Part shown: positions 44,454 through 53,582 of the stretch, in pieces
Layout: every line of letters begins with the position of its first letter
Position numbering within the stretch: the stretch's first letter is position 1
Assembly (NCBI RefSeq): GCF_012927045.1
Contig: NZ_JABBFW010000003.1
Location: 124,001-188,000 of the forward strand
DNA: 64,000 bases
Source: Azohydromonas caseinilytica
Lineage (GTDB): Bacteria > Pseudomonadota > Gammaproteobacteria > Burkholderiales > Burkholderiaceae_C
Direction of reading: 5' to 3'
Translations under genes and position numbers: made by a program
Notes under the pieces: model-generated
Databases searched by the model: none
What the model saw: the letters and a program-made list of their open reading frames with translations, nothing else
Told to the model about the DNA's origin: nothing

Positions 44454-44996
44454 ATGGCCTCACGTCCCTTCCTCGCTTCCACCTTGTGCGCTGGCCTCCT
44501 GGCAGGCACCCCGCCCCTGGCGCTGGCCGACAGCGCCGGCACGACCCTCCCCTTCAAGGCCTCGGCCTCGGTCACCGAGTGGCTGGACCCTTCTCCCACC
44601 AACGCCTGTGCCGGCGAGGCGCCCGCCTACGGCAGCGCCGCGCTGGGCAGCAGCAGCGGCAACGGGCTGAGCTCCGTGATCGGCAGCTTCAGCTTCACGG
44701 CGCAGGACTGCGTGACCTCCACCAGCCCCTACTTCCTGCCGCCCTACGCCTTCAAGAGCCGCGAGTTCGTGATCACCACGGCGAGCGGCGAGCAGATCCA
44801 GGGCCGCTACGAGGGCACCAGCACACCGCTGGTCCCGGGACAGCTGGGCCTCAACGGCAGCTTCACCATCACCGGCGGCACGGGCCGCTTCGCCTACGCC
44901 AGCGGCGGCGGCACGCTGGAGCTGATCGAGGACATCAGCGCCATGCCGGCCAAGGGCTTCCTGCAGCTCAACGGGCGCATCTCGCGGCCACGCTGA
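44454..44996 (+). CDS. Secreted allene-oxide-cyclase-barrel-like protein
   Basis: A 180-residue exported protein. The signal peptide covers about residues 1-25 (LLAGTPPLALADS). The mature part is rich in Ser, Gly and Thr, with a C-terminal segment NGSFTITGGTGRFAYASGGG that matches a recurrent motif of small secreted beta-barrel proteins related to allene oxide cyclase/dirigent folds. C52 and C87 may form a disulfide. Function is unknown. It has no Shine-Dalgarno site; a strong inverted repeat lies just upstream. It is convergent with the EamA gene (31-bp gap). Confidence 0.75.
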   Translation: MASRPFLASTLCAGLLAGTPPLALADSAGTTLPFKASASVTEWLDPSPTNACAGEAPAYGSAALGSSSGNGLSSVIGSFSFTAQDCVTSTSPYFLPPYAFKSREFVITTASGEQIQGRYEGTSTPLVPGQLGLNGSFTITGGTGRFAYASGGGTLELIEDISAMPAKGFLQLNGRISRPR

Positions 44997-45027
44997 GCGC
45001 TTCCGGCCGGCACGCTCCGCGGCGTCC

Positions 45028-45924
45028 TCAACGCCCGGCGCCGCGCACCACCAGGCTCACGCCCAGCGCCGTGAGCGCCATGCCGGCCAGCACCGCCGGG
45101 CCCAGCGGCTCGCCGAAGAGCAGCCACGCCAGCAGCGCGGTGCAGGGTGGCACCAGGTACATCAGGCTGGTGACGCGGGTGGCAGCACCGCGCTGAATCA
45201 GCAGGTACAGCAGCGAGCTGGCGCCCAGCGTCAGCGCCCCCACCGACCAGGCCAGCGCGCCGATCAGCTCCGGGTGCCAGCGCATGCCCTCGGACTCCAG
45301 CGCGGCCAGCGGCAGCGTCACCACCAGTGCCGCCAGCAGCTGCACGAAGCTGGCGGTGCGCACGTCGCACGGTTTCACGTGGCGCTTCTGGTAGAGCGTA
45401 CCCACGGTGATGCACAGCAGCGCGCCGATGGACAGCAGCAGGTTGAAGCCGGTCACCTCGCCGGTGCCCAGCTTGCGCCACACCACCAGCAGCAGGCCGA
45501 GCAGGCCCAGCAGCAAGCCGAGCCACTGGCGGGCGCTGGCGCGCGCCTCCTGGCCGCTGGCGGACACCCACAGCGCGGTGAGCACCGGCTGCAGGCCGAC
45601 GATCAGCGCCACCGTGCCCGCCGGGATGCCGGCCTTGACCGCGGCCCAGACGCCGCCCAGGTAGCCCGCGTGCATCAGCACGCCGGTCAGCGCCAGGTGC
45701 AGCACCTGCGCGCCGTTGCGCGGGAAGGCCGGGCGGCTGAGGGCGATCCACAGGCCGAAGGCCAGGGCGGAGAGCGCGTAGCGCCAGCTCAGGAAGGTGA
45801 GCGGCGGCGCATGCGGCATGCCGTAGCGCGCGACGATGAAACCGGTGCTCCAGATCAGCACGAAGACGGCCGGCATGGCGGCCAGGAGCGCGGTGCCGCG
45901 CACCGCCGGCGCCTGGGCGCTCAA
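45028..45924 (-). CDS. EamA/DMT-family transporter
   Basis: An inner-membrane exporter of 298 residues with ten predicted helices in two EamA repeats (each about 130 residues). Typical motifs are VFVLIWSTGFIVARYG at the start of repeat one and the second-repeat end VPPCTALLAWLLFGEPLG. Substrates of this family are usually amino acids or small metabolites; this one cannot be assigned. Its start overlaps the end of pgsA by 4 nt, so it is translated from the pgsA transcript. Confidence 0.9.
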   Translation of the reverse strand: MSAQAPAVRGTALLAAMPAVFVLIWSTGFIVARYGMPHAPPLTFLSWRYALSALAFGLWIALSRPAFPRNGAQVLHLALTGVLMHAGYLGGVWAAVKAGIPAGTVALIVGLQPVLTALWVSASGQEARASARQWLGLLLGLLGLLLVVWRKLGTGEVTGFNLLLSIGALLCITVGTLYQKRHVKPCDVRTASFVQLLAALVVTLPLAALESEGMRWHPELIGALAWSVGALTLGASSLLYLLIQRGAATRVTSLMYLVPPCTALLAWLLFGEPLGPAVLAGMALTALGVSLVVRGAGR

Positions 45925-46484
45925 CGCGCGCGGGCGCGGATCTCGGGCAGCGCCTTCTGCAGGTAATAGACCATCGACCAGATCGTGAGCACGGCGGCCA
46001 GCCAGATCAGGCCCGTGCCCCAGAAGCGCGTGTCCAGCCCGAACACGCGCCCGTCATAGAGCAGGAAGGGGATGGCGACCATTTGCACCGTGGTCTTGAG
46101 CTTGCCCACCATGTGCACCGCCACGCTGCGCGAGGCGCCGATCTGGGCCATCCACTCGCGCAGCGCCGAGATGGCAATCTCGCGGCCGATGATCACCAGC
46201 GCCACCAGAGCGTCGGCCCGGTCGAGCTGCACCAGGATCAGCAGCGAGGCGCAGACCAGGAACTTGTCCGCCACCGGGTCCAGGAAGGCGCCGAAGGAGG
46301 AGGTCTGATTCAGCCGCCGGGCCAGCCAGCCGTCGGCCCAGTCGGTGAGCGCGAACACGATGAACAGCACCGTGGCCACCAGGTTCTGCGTCGTCGGACG
46401 CAACGGCAGCTCGTACACCGCCACGATCAGCGGTATGGCCACGATGCGGGCCCAGGTCAGCAGGGTGGGCAGGTTGAAGAACAT
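45921..46484 (-). CDS. pgsA: CDP-diacylglycerol-glycerol-3-phosphate 3-phosphatidyltransferase
   Basis: Commits CDP-diacylglycerol to phosphatidylglycerol in the inner membrane. The CDP-alcohol phosphotransferase motif DWADGWLARRLNQTSSFGAF continues to LDPVADK, giving DGxxAR-x8-GxxxDxxxD. 187 residues with about five helices. Start ATG 46484 (MFFNLPTLLTWARI) is the usual family start; an ATG eight codons upstream lies in the start-proximal -10-like box. It provides substrate for the cardiolipin synthase at 58.7 kb. It overlaps the EamA gene by 4 nt. Confidence 0.95.
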   Translation of the reverse strand: MFFNLPTLLTWARIVAIPLIVAVYELPLRPTTQNLVATVLFIVFALTDWADGWLARRLNQTSSFGAFLDPVADKFLVCASLLILVQLDRADALVALVIIGREIAISALREWMAQIGASRSVAVHMVGKLKTTVQMVAIPFLLYDGRVFGLDTRFWGTGLIWLAAVLTIWSMVYYLQKALPEIRARAR

Positions 46485-46490
46485 GCCGGC

Positions 46491-46496
46491 ATTGTG
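46491..46496 (-). promoter_or_regulatory. -10-like element next to the pgsA start
   Basis: On the minus strand CACAAT ends 6 nt before ATG 46484, identical in hexamer and spacing to the HDAC-family gene. No Shine-Dalgarno site. Confidence 0.4.
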
Positions 46497-46548
46497 CCTG
46501 CTGAACACGCGCCGGCCGCCGCCGTGGGCAGGGCCGGCATGGAGCCCC

Positions 46549-47061
46549 TCACTGGTCGAGGATGCGCGGCTTGAAGCGCCGGTCGTCGTTGAACAGGAAC
46601 ACCTCGCTGAACTTCCACGGCCGCGGCAGGTGCGACACGTCGCCGAAGGGCGCTGCGCGCTTCACGGCGTCGATGGCCAGCTGCACCGTGTCCTTGGCCT
46701 GCCGGGGCACGCGCTGCACGTTGATGTTGCGCACGCTGCCGTCGCGGTTGAGCTCGATCTCCAGCACGGGAATAGCCAGCAGCGGATCGGGCACCTCGCC
46801 CATGTAGGACATGTCGGGGTTGGCCGCCACCAGGCGCATGGCCGCCTGCATCTTGTAGGCGGTCCAGTCGGCCGGCCGGCCCGACCTGGACAGCGGCGCC
46901 ACGCCGGGCACCGGCGCCATCGGCTCGATGGCCGAGGGCGAGTGCGCCGGAATGTCGGCCGGCCCGGATGGGGCGCGCGGCACGCCGCAGGCGCTCAAGC
47001 CCAATGCGGTTGCGATGAGGGCCCACCAACGCAGTGGGCGCGGGGCTTCAGTGGAGCGCAC
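46549..47061 (-). CDS. Lipoprotein with TonB C-terminal-like domain
   Basis: A 170-residue envelope lipoprotein. The signal ends in GLSAC (lipidated C25); after a Pro-rich stretch, residues from about 65 on contain [20 protein letters not shown], the two-strand pattern of TonB/TolA C-terminal domains. I start it at GTG 47061, which has an ideal GGAGGAG 7 nt upstream and overlaps the last codons of uvrC by 14 nt; longer starts would run deep inside uvrC. It lies between uvrC and pgsA on the same strand. No function is assigned. Confidence 0.75.
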   Translation of the reverse strand: MRSTEAPRPLRWWALIATALGLSACGVPRAPSGPADIPAHSPSAIEPMAPVPGVAPLSRSGRPADWTAYKMQAAMRLVAANPDMSYMGEVPDPLLAIPVLEIELNRDGSVRNINVQRVPRQAKDTVQLAIDAVKRAAPFGDVSHLPRPWKFSEVFLFNDDRRFKPRILDQ

Positions 47062-49042
47062 GGTAGATCTCCTCCGCCAGTTCCTTGGATATGCCTTCGA
47101 CGCTGGCGAGTTCGTCGATGCTCGCTTGACCCACGCCGCGCACACCGCCGAAGCGCTGCAGCAGCCGGGCTCGTTTCTTGGGGCCGACCCCCGGGATGTC
47201 TTCCAGACGGCTGCTGCCGGTGCGCACGCTGGCGCGCCGGGCGCGCATGCCGGTGATGGCGAAGCGGTGCGCCTCGTCGCGGATCTGCGCCACCAGCATC
47301 AGCGCGGCCGAGTCGGCGCCCAGGTAGACCTTGGGACGCCCATCGGCAAAGACCAGCTCCTCCAGCCCGACCTTGCGCCCCTCGCCCTTCTCCACGCCGA
47401 CGATGAGGGAGAGGTCCAGCCCCAGCTCCTCGAACACCTCGCGCGCCATGCTGACCTGGCCGCGGCCGCCGTCCACCAGCACCACGTCGGGCATGCGCGC
47501 CGTGCCGGCGGCCACGCCCTCGGCCAGCTTGCCGTAGCGGCGCGTGAGCACCTGGCGCATGGCGGCGTAGTCGTCGCCGGGCGTGATGCCGGTGATGTTG
47601 AAGCGGCGGTACTGGGCGCTTTGCATCTGGTGGTTCTCGAACACCACGCAGCTGGCCTGCGTGGCCTCGCCGGCCGTGTGGCTGATGTCGAAACACTCGA
47701 TGCGCACAGTGTCCAGGTCCTGCACCTCCAGGCTCAATGCCTCGGCCAGGGCAAGGGTGCGGGCACGCTGGGAGCCCTCCTGCGCCAGCAGCCGCGCCAG
47801 CGCCAGCTCCGCGCCCTGCTGCGCCATCTGCAGCCAGACGCGGCGCTGCTCGCGCGGCTGGTGCTGGGCGCTGACCTTGAAGCCGGCATGCTGCGACAGC
47901 GCGTCGATGAGCGCCTGGTCCACCGCATGGCTGAGCACCAGCGAGGGCGGCACGGCGCTGTCGAGGTAGTGCTGCGCGATGAAGGCCTCCAGCACGCGCA
48001 CCTCGGCCGGCACCTCCGGCGGCGCGGCGCCCTCGACGCCGTCGCCCTCCTCCGCCTCGGCCGCGCCGATGGCGGCGGCGTCCTCCAGGTGCGCCGGGAA
48101 ATGCGCCCGGTCGCCCAGGTGCCGCCCGCCGCGCACCATGGCCAGGTTCACGCAGGCGCGTCCGCCCTGCACCTTCACGGCCAGGATGTCCACGTCCTTC
48201 TCGGCCGAGGAGGCGCTGTTGGCCTCCACCGACTGCTGCTGCAGCACCCGCGACAGGGCCTGGATCTGGTTGCGCAGCTCGGCCGCCTTCTCGTACTCGA
48301 AGCTTTCCGCGTGTTCCATCATCCGCTGCTGCAATTGGTCCAGCAGCTCCTGCTGCTCGCCGCGCAGGAAACGCTCGGCGTTTTGCACGTCGCGCGTGTA
48401 GTCGGCGTCGCTGATCAGGCCGACGCAGGGCGCGGTACAGCGGCGGATCTGGTAGAGCAGGCAGGGCCGGCTGCGGTTGGCGAAGACGGTGTCCTCGCAG
48501 GTGCGCAGCCGGAACACCTTCTGCAGCAGCTGGATCGACTCCTTGACGGCCCAGGCGCTGGGATAAGGCCCGAAGTAGCGGTGCTTCTTGTCCACCGCGC
48601 CGCGGTAGTAGGACAGGCGCGGGAAGCGGTGCGAGACGAGCTGCAGGTACGGGTAGCTCTTGTCGTCGCGGAACAGGATGTTGAACCGCGGGTTCAACGC
48701 CTTGATGAGGTTGTTCTCCAGCAGCAGCGCCTCGGCCTCGGTGCGCACCACGGTGGTTTCCATGCGCGCGATGCGGCCGACCATCACGCCGATGCGCGTG
48801 CCGCCGTGGTCCTTCTGGAAGTAGCTGGAGACGCGCCGCTTGAGGTTCTTGGCCTTGCCCACGTAGAGCACGTTGCCGACGGCATCGAAGTAGCGGTAGA
48901 CGCCCGGCAGCGCGGGCAATTGCGCCACCTCGGCCAGCAGCGCGGCGCGCCGCGGCGCCGCGGCGGCCTCGGCGCCGAGCTCGTCGCCCGCCATGGTGCC
49001 GGGGGCGAGCGCGGGGTCTTCGGGAGGTAGGGGCTGGCTCAT
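47048..49042 (-). CDS. uvrC: Excinuclease ABC subunit C
   Basis: Makes the dual incisions in nucleotide excision repair after UvrB loading. The GIY-YIG nuclease domain ([20 protein letters not shown]) is near residues 46-65, the UVR motif ([13 protein letters not shown]) near 250, the RNase H-like domain ([21 protein letters not shown]) follows, and helix-hairpin-helix repeats ([23 protein letters not shown]) close the protein. 664 residues from ATG 49042. A -10-like CAGAAT lies 10 nt before the ATG. Divergent from earP across 36 bp; overlaps the lipoprotein gene downstream. Confidence 0.96.
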   Translation of the reverse strand: MSQPLPPEDPALAPGTMAGDELGAEAAAAPRRAALLAEVAQLPALPGVYRYFDAVGNVLYVGKAKNLKRRVSSYFQKDHGGTRIGVMVGRIARMETTVVRTEAEALLLENNLIKALNPRFNILFRDDKSYPYLQLVSHRFPRLSYYRGAVDKKHRYFGPYPSAWAVKESIQLLQKVFRLRTCEDTVFANRSRPCLLYQIRRCTAPCVGLISDADYTRDVQNAERFLRGEQQELLDQLQQRMMEHAESFEYEKAAELRNQIQALSRVLQQQSVEANSASSAEKDVDILAVKVQGGRACVNLAMVRGGRHLGDRAHFPAHLEDAAAIGAAEAEEGDGVEGAAPPEVPAEVRVLEAFIAQHYLDSAVPPSLVLSHAVDQALIDALSQHAGFKVSAQHQPREQRRVWLQMAQQGAELALARLLAQEGSQRARTLALAEALSLEVQDLDTVRIECFDISHTAGEATQASCVVFENHQMQSAQYRRFNITGITPGDDYAAMRQVLTRRYGKLAEGVAAGTARMPDVVLVDGGRGQVSMAREVFEELGLDLSLIVGVEKGEGRKVGLEELVFADGRPKVYLGADSAALMLVAQIRDEAHRFAITGMRARRASVRTGSSRLEDIPGVGPKKRARLLQRFGGVRGVGQASIDELASVEGISKELAEEIYRALH

Positions 49043-49066
49043 GGAGGGCGTGATTCTGAGGCTTCC

Positions 49067-49072
49067 GATAAT
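49067..49072 (+). promoter_or_regulatory. -10-like element next to the earP start
   Basis: GATAAT ends 6 nt before ATG 49079. The whole uvrC-earP gap is only 36 bp, so there is no room for a conventional leader. Confidence 0.5.
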
Positions 49073-49078
49073 CGCGCC

Positions 49079-50116
49079 ATGTTGTGGGACCTGTTCTGCC
49101 GTGTGATCGACAACCACGGTGACCTCGGTGTGGGCTGGCGCCTGGCCGCCGATCTGGCCGATCGCGGCGAGCGCGCGCGGCTGTGGGTGGACGATGCCTC
49201 GGCCCTGGCCTGGATGGCGCCGCAAGGCCATCCCGGCGTGGAAGTGCTTCCTTGGCGCGAGGACGGCGACTTTCCTGAACCCGGCGAGGTGGTGGTGGAG
49301 CTGTTCGGCTGCGATCCGCCCGCGGGCTTCGTCGCCCGCATGGCGGCCCAGGTGAAAGCGCCGGTGTGGATCAACCTGGAGTACCTGAGCGCCGAGGCCT
49401 ACGTGGAGCGCTCGCACGGGCTGCAGTCGCCGCAGTTCTCGGGGCCGGGCGCCGGGCTCGTGAAATTCTTCTTCTATCCCGGCTTCACGCCGGCCACCGG
49501 CGGGCTGCTGCGCGAGCGCGACCTGCCCACGCGCCGCGCCGCCTTCGACCGCACCGCCTGGCTCGATGCGCAGGGCACGGGCTGGCAGCCGCGGGAGCGC
49601 GTGGTGAGCCTGTTCTGCTACCGCCGCCTGCCCGCGCTGTGGCCCTGGCTGGCCGAGCGGCCCACGCTGCTGCTGGCCGCGCCGGGCGCGGCGCAGGCCG
49701 ACATCGGCACATTGCCCGAGGGCGTGCGGCTGCACTGCCTGCCCTGGCTCACCCAGCGTGACTATGACCACCTGCTGTGGGCCAGCGACCTGAATTTCGT
49801 GCGCGGTGAGGACTCCTTCGTGCGCGCGCAGTGGGCCAATGAGCCCTTCGTGTGGCAGATCTACGAGCAGCACGACGGCGTGCACGCGGCCAAGCTGCAG
49901 GCCTTCCTCGACCGCTTCCTGCAGGGCTGCGAAGGCGCCGCATGGGCCGGGTCACTGCGCCGGCTGTGGGGCGCCTGGAACGGCCTGAACGAGGCGCCGC
50001 CGGCCCTGCCGGATGAGGCTCCTTGGCGCGCGGCGTGTGCCCGCTGGCGCCAAAGCCTTGAAAACCATCACGATTTGACGACGCAGCTGCAGGGCTTCGT
50101 AGCTGCCAGACGGTAG
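49079..50116 (+). CDS. earP: EF-P arginine rhamnosyltransferase
   Basis: Transfers rhamnose from dTDP-rhamnose to Arg32 of elongation factor P, which is needed for rescue of ribosomes at polyproline. The family N-terminus [20 protein letters not shown] places the catalytic-loop aspartates at D11 and D15. The nucleotide-sugar binding C-terminal half includes [16 protein letters not shown]. 345 residues. The efp gene lies 109 bp downstream and has Arg at position 32, confirming the pairing. No Shine-Dalgarno site; start-proximal -10-like box. Confidence 0.96.
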   Translation: MLWDLFCRVIDNHGDLGVGWRLAADLADRGERARLWVDDASALAWMAPQGHPGVEVLPWREDGDFPEPGEVVVELFGCDPPAGFVARMAAQVKAPVWINLEYLSAEAYVERSHGLQSPQFSGPGAGLVKFFFYPGFTPATGGLLRERDLPTRRAAFDRTAWLDAQGTGWQPRERVVSLFCYRRLPALWPWLAERPTLLLAAPGAAQADIGTLPEGVRLHCLPWLTQRDYDHLLWASDLNFVRGEDSFVRAQWANEPFVWQIYEQHDGVHAAKLQAFLDRFLQGCEGAAWAGSLRRLWGAWNGLNEAPPALPDEAPWRAACARWRQSLENHHDLTTQLQGFVAARR

Positions 50117-50119
50117 AAT
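50114..50119 (+). promoter_or_regulatory. -10-like element for efp
   Basis: TAGAAT begins within the earP stop codon, giving a predicted leader of about 100 nt for efp. Unlike its neighbours, efp therefore has a conventional leader. The -35 is not clear. Confidence 0.4.
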
Positions 50120-50225
50120 CATTGGCTTTGCGCAGGGCCGCGTCGTGAGACGCACCGTCAAACGCGCAGTACCAGGCAGCACCGAGCGTTCAATTCGTGC
50201 AGCCACTCTCTACTGGAATCTCGCC

Positions 50226-50780
50226 ATGAAACTCGCTCAGGAAATCCGCGCCGGCAACGTGATCATGCAGGGCAAAGACCCGATGGTCGTGCTCAAGACC
50301 GAATACAGCCGCGGCGGCCGCGGTGCCGCTACGGTGCGCATCAAGATGAAGAACCTGCTCAATGGCGGCGGGGCTGAAGTCGTCTTCAAGGCCGACGACA
50401 AGATGGACCAGATCATCCTGGACAAGAAGGAGTGCACCTACACGTACTTCGCCGATCCGATGTACGTGTTCATGGACGCCGAGTACAACCAGTTCGAGGT
50501 CGAGGCCGAGAACATGGGCGACGCCATCTCCTACCTCGAAGACAACATGGCGGTGGAAGTGGTGTTCTACGACGGCAAGGCCATCTCCGTGGAACTGCCC
50601 ACCACTGTGGTGCGCGAGATCGAGACCGAGCCGGCCGTCAAGGGCGACACCTCGGGCAAGGTCATGAAGCCCGCCCGCCTGGTCGGCACCGGCTTCGAGA
50701 TCGCCGTGCCGCTGTTCGTCGAGAACGGCGACAAGATCGAAATCGACACCCGCACGCACGAGTACCGCAAGCGCGTCTGA
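50226..50780 (+). CDS. efp: Elongation factor P, rhamnosylated (Arg32) type
   Basis: Stimulates peptide-bond formation at proline stretches. The 184 residues have the three OB-like domains, and the modified loop reads [14 protein letters not shown] with Arg at position 32, the EarP acceptor; lysine-type EF-P has Lys at this position. Start ATG 50226 ([11 protein letters not shown]) is the family start; an ORF extension to 50145 lies in the leader. A tetraloop hairpin terminator follows. Codon usage is strongly biased, as for a highly expressed gene. Confidence 0.97.
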   Translation: MKLAQEIRAGNVIMQGKDPMVVLKTEYSRGGRGAATVRIKMKNLLNGGGAEVVFKADDKMDQIILDKKECTYTYFADPMYVFMDAEYNQFEVEAENMGDAISYLEDNMAVEVVFYDGKAISVELPTTVVREIETEPAVKGDTSGKVMKPARLVGTGFEIAVPLFVENGDKIEIDTRTHEYRKRV

Positions 50781-50814
50781 TCGACGCCGCGCGCACTTCG
50801 CGCCACGCGAGCAG

Positions 50815-50838
50815 CAAGGGGCACTTCGGTGCCCCTTG
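50815..50838 (+). terminator. Terminator after efp with TTCG tetraloop
   Basis: CAAGGGGCAC (50815-50824) and GTGCCCCTTG (50829-50838) form a 10-bp stem closed by TTCG, followed by TCGTTT. Confidence 0.9.
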
Positions 50839-50868
50839 TCGTTTCCGGACCTTCCCTTCTCCCCGCCC

Positions 50869-52830
50869 ATGAAGCGCTTCCCCATCGCACCGGCCCGCAT
50901 CGAGTTCGATGCGCAGGGCGTGCCGCACGCGCCCGATTTCGGCGACGTCTACCACGCCCGCGCCGGGGCGCAGGCGCAGGCGCGCCACGTGTTCCTGCAG
51001 GGCAACGGGCTGCCGCAACGCTGGCAGGGCCGCACGCGCTTCGTGATCCTGGAAACCGGGTTCGGCCTGGGCAACAACTTCCTGGCGACCTGGGAGGCCT
51101 GGCGTGCCGACGCGCAGCGCTGCGGGCGCCTGCATTACGTCGCCATCGACCTGCACCCGCCGCGCCTGGAGGACCTGCGCCGCGCCCATGCCGCGTCCGC
51201 CCTGCCCGAGCTCGCGGCCGAGTTGATGGCTGCCTGGCCGCCGCTGAGCCCGGACCTGCACACGCTGCACCTCGACGGCGGCCGCGTGGTGCTGCAGCTG
51301 GCCTGGGGCGACGCCACGCAATGGCTGCCGCAGTTGCTGGTGGAAGCGGATGCCTTCTACCTGGACGGCTTCGCGCCCGCGCGCAACGAGGCACTGTGGT
51401 CCGCGCAGGTGTTCAAGCCACTGGGCCGGCTGGCCGCGCCTGGCGCCACGGCCGCGACCTGGAGCGTGGCGCGCCCGGTGCGCGACGGGCTGCGCTCGGC
51501 CGGCTTCGAGGTGGAACGCGCCCCCGGCTTCGACAGCAAGCGCGAGATGACGCGTGCCCGCTACGCACCGGTGTTCGTGCCGCGCCGTGCGGCGGGGCAT
51601 CCGCTGTCGGCCCGGGTCGACTCGGAGGCGCCGCGCACCGCCCTGGTCATCGGCGCGGGCCTCGCCGGCGCGGCCTGCGCCCAGGCCCTGGCCGCCGCCG
51701 GCTGGCACTGCACGGTGCTGGAGCGCCATGCCGAGCCCGCCAGTGAAACTTCGGGCAACCGCGGCGGGCTGTTCCACGGCGTGGTCAACGGCCAGGACGG
51801 GCCGCATGCGCGCTTCAACCGCGCCGCCGCGCTGCTGGCGCAGCGCACCTATGCCCCGCTGATCCACGGCGGCCACATCCCCGGCCAGCTCGGCGGCCTG
51901 CTGCGCCTGGCCGGGGCCGATGCGAGCTTGGAAGCCATGCACGCCCTGCTGGCGACGCAAGGGCTGCCCGCCGACTACGTGCAGCCGCTGACGCCCGAGG
52001 CGGCGAGCGAACGCAGTGGCCTGCCGTTGCGGGAGCCGGCCTGGCTCTATCCCGGCGGCGGCTGGCTGCAGCCCGGCGCGCTGGTGCGCCATTGGCTGAA
52101 TCGGCCCGGCATCGCGCTGCGTACCGGCGTGGAGGTGAAGGCGCTGTGCCAGCGGGAAGGCGGTGCCTGGTCCGCCCTGGATGCCGTCGGCCAAAAGATC
52201 TCGCAGGCCAGCGCCGTAGTCTTGGCGAATGCGGGACAAGCCTGTACGTTGCTTCGACCGCTGTTGGGCGATGCGCCGACCTGGCCGCTGGGGCTGCAGC
52301 GCGGACAGGTCACGCTCGTCCCGGCCGACACGCCGGGCCTGCGTCGCCCGCGCCTGCCCGTGGCCGGCGGCGGCTACGCGCTCACGTTGCAGGATGACAG
52401 CCTCGTATGTGGCGCCACGGCCAGCTTGCAGGACCTGGACCCCGCCCTGCGCGCCGAGGACCAGGCTTTCAATCTGCAGCGCCTGCGGCGGCTGGGCATC
52501 GAGCTGGCGACGCAGGCGCTGCCCCTGGCCGGCCGCGTGGGTTGGCGCACGCTCGCCGACGACCGCCTGCCGGTGGTGGGTGCCGTGCCGCAGCCGGGAG
52601 CGTCCGCGCAGCGCGTGCGCGAGCTGCCGCGCATGCCGGGGCTGTTCGTGTGCACGGCGCTGGCCTCGCGCGGCATCGGCTGGGCGCCGCTGCTGGGCGA
52701 ATTGATCGCTGCCTGGGTCGGCGGCGGCCCTTTCCCGTTGGAGGCGGAGCTGGTGGAGGCGGTGGACCCGGCACGCTTCGGCGTGCGCCGCGCGCGCAAG
52801 GCGCCGGCCGAAACGGACGACGGAGCCTGA
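50869..52830 (+). CDS. mnmC: Bifunctional tRNA mnm5s2U biosynthesis protein
   Basis: Last two steps of mnm5(s2)U34 formation: FAD-dependent removal of the carboxymethyl group, then SAM-dependent methylation. The N-terminal methyltransferase shows FVILETGFGLGNNFLATW near residues 47-64 and FYLDGFAPARNEALW. The C-terminal oxidase has the FAD motif ALVIGAGLAGAACAQALA near 262-279. 653 residues, normal for fused MnmC. I take ATG 50869 (MKRFPIAPARIEFD); a TTG at 50836 lies in the efp terminator. With mnmH at 5.6 kb, the window holds two modifiers of the same wobble uridine. Confidence 0.95.
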   Translation: MKRFPIAPARIEFDAQGVPHAPDFGDVYHARAGAQAQARHVFLQGNGLPQRWQGRTRFVILETGFGLGNNFLATWEAWRADAQRCGRLHYVAIDLHPPRLEDLRRAHAASALPELAAELMAAWPPLSPDLHTLHLDGGRVVLQLAWGDATQWLPQLLVEADAFYLDGFAPARNEALWSAQVFKPLGRLAAPGATAATWSVARPVRDGLRSAGFEVERAPGFDSKREMTRARYAPVFVPRRAAGHPLSARVDSEAPRTALVIGAGLAGAACAQALAAAGWHCTVLERHAEPASETSGNRGGLFHGVVNGQDGPHARFNRAAALLAQRTYAPLIHGGHIPGQLGGLLRLAGADASLEAMHALLATQGLPADYVQPLTPEAASERSGLPLREPAWLYPGGGWLQPGALVRHWLNRPGIALRTGVEVKALCQREGGAWSALDAVGQKISQASAVVLANAGQACTLLRPLLGDAPTWPLGLQRGQVTLVPADTPGLRRPRLPVAGGGYALTLQDDSLVCGATASLQDLDPALRAEDQAFNLQRLRRLGIELATQALPLAGRVGWRTLADDRLPVVGAVPQPGASAQRVRELPRMPGLFVCTALASRGIGWAPLLGELIAAWVGGGPFPLEAELVEAVDPARFGVRRARKAPAETDDGA

Positions 52831-52851
52831 AGCGCCGTCGCGGAAGTCAAT

Positions 52852-52871
52852 GGGCGGCTGCAGCGCCGCCC
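52852..52871. terminator. Hairpin between convergent mnmC and rpiA
   Basis: GGGCGGC (52852-52858) and GCCGCCC (52865-52871) flank a 6-nt loop. The T run is missing; it probably serves both convergent genes weakly. Confidence 0.5.
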
Positions 52872-52881
52872 GGAACCAGCA

Positions 52882-53541
52882 TCAGAAGCTCAGCGTCTTC
52901 ACGCCTTCGGCCGTGCCCAGCAGGCAGACCTGCGCCTTGTGGCGGGCGAAGATGCCCACCGTCACCACGCCGGGCCACTGGTTGACCTCGGTTTCCATCG
53001 CCAGCGGATCGGTGATGCGCAGGCCGCGCACGTCCAGGATCGGGTTGCCGTTGTCGGTGAGCACGCCGGGGCGGATGCTGGCCTCGCCGCCCAGGGCCTT
53101 GAAGCGCCGCGCCACCTGGGCCGCCGCCATGCCGATCACTTCGACCGGCAGCGGGAAGTTGCCCAACACGTCCACCAGCTTGGACTCGTCGGCGATGCAA
53201 ATGAAACGCTCGGCCAGGTCGGCGACGATCTTCTCGCGCGTCAGCGCTGCGCCGCCGCCCTTGATCATGAAGCCCTGGTGGTCGATCTCGTCGGCGCCGT
53301 CCACGTAGACGGGAATGCCCTGCACCGTGCTCGTGTCCAGCACCGGGATGCCGTGCGCCTTGAGCCGCTCGGTGCTGCGCTCGGAGCTCGACACCGCGCC
53401 GGCGATGCGGTCCTTGATCGCGGCCAGCGCGTCGATGAAGTGATTGACCGTGGAGCCGGTGCCCACGCCCACCACGCTGCCCGGCACGACGTGCTGGACA
53501 GCGGCCTGGCCCACGAGGGCCTTGAGTTGGTCCTGATTCAT
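52882..53541 (-). CDS. rpiA: Ribose-5-phosphate isomerase A
   Basis: Interconverts ribose-5-phosphate and ribulose-5-phosphate in the pentose phosphate pathway. The 219 residues contain [17 protein letters not shown], the catalytic-region DGADEID followed by [14 protein letters not shown], and C-terminal [17 protein letters not shown]. No Shine-Dalgarno site; a -10-like GATAAT lies 8 nt before ATG 53541. It is divergent from pyrD, with only 41 bp between the two start codons, and each gene has its own start-proximal hexamer. Confidence 0.97.
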   Translation of the reverse strand: MNQDQLKALVGQAAVQHVVPGSVVGVGTGSTVNHFIDALAAIKDRIAGAVSSSERSTERLKAHGIPVLDTSTVQGIPVYVDGADEIDHQGFMIKGGGAALTREKIVADLAERFICIADESKLVDVLGNFPLPVEVIGMAAAQVARRFKALGGEASIRPGVLTDNGNPILDVRGLRITDPLAMETEVNQWPGVVTVGIFARHKAQVCLLGTAEGVKTLSF

Positions 53542-53549
53542 GGGCGCGG

Positions 53550-53555
53550 ATTATC
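53550..53555 (-). promoter_or_regulatory. -10-like element next to the rpiA start
   Basis: On the minus strand GATAAT ends 8 nt before ATG 53541. The gap to divergent pyrD is too short for two ordinary leaders. Confidence 0.5.
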
Positions 53556-53570
53556 GGTGACGCCCTTTGA

Positions 53571-53576
53571 GACAAT
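53571..53576 (+). promoter_or_regulatory. -10-like element next to the pyrD start
   Basis: GACAAT ends 6 nt before ATG 53583. It is back-to-back with the rpiA element 15 bp away. Confidence 0.45.
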
Positions 53577-53582
53577 CCGGGA

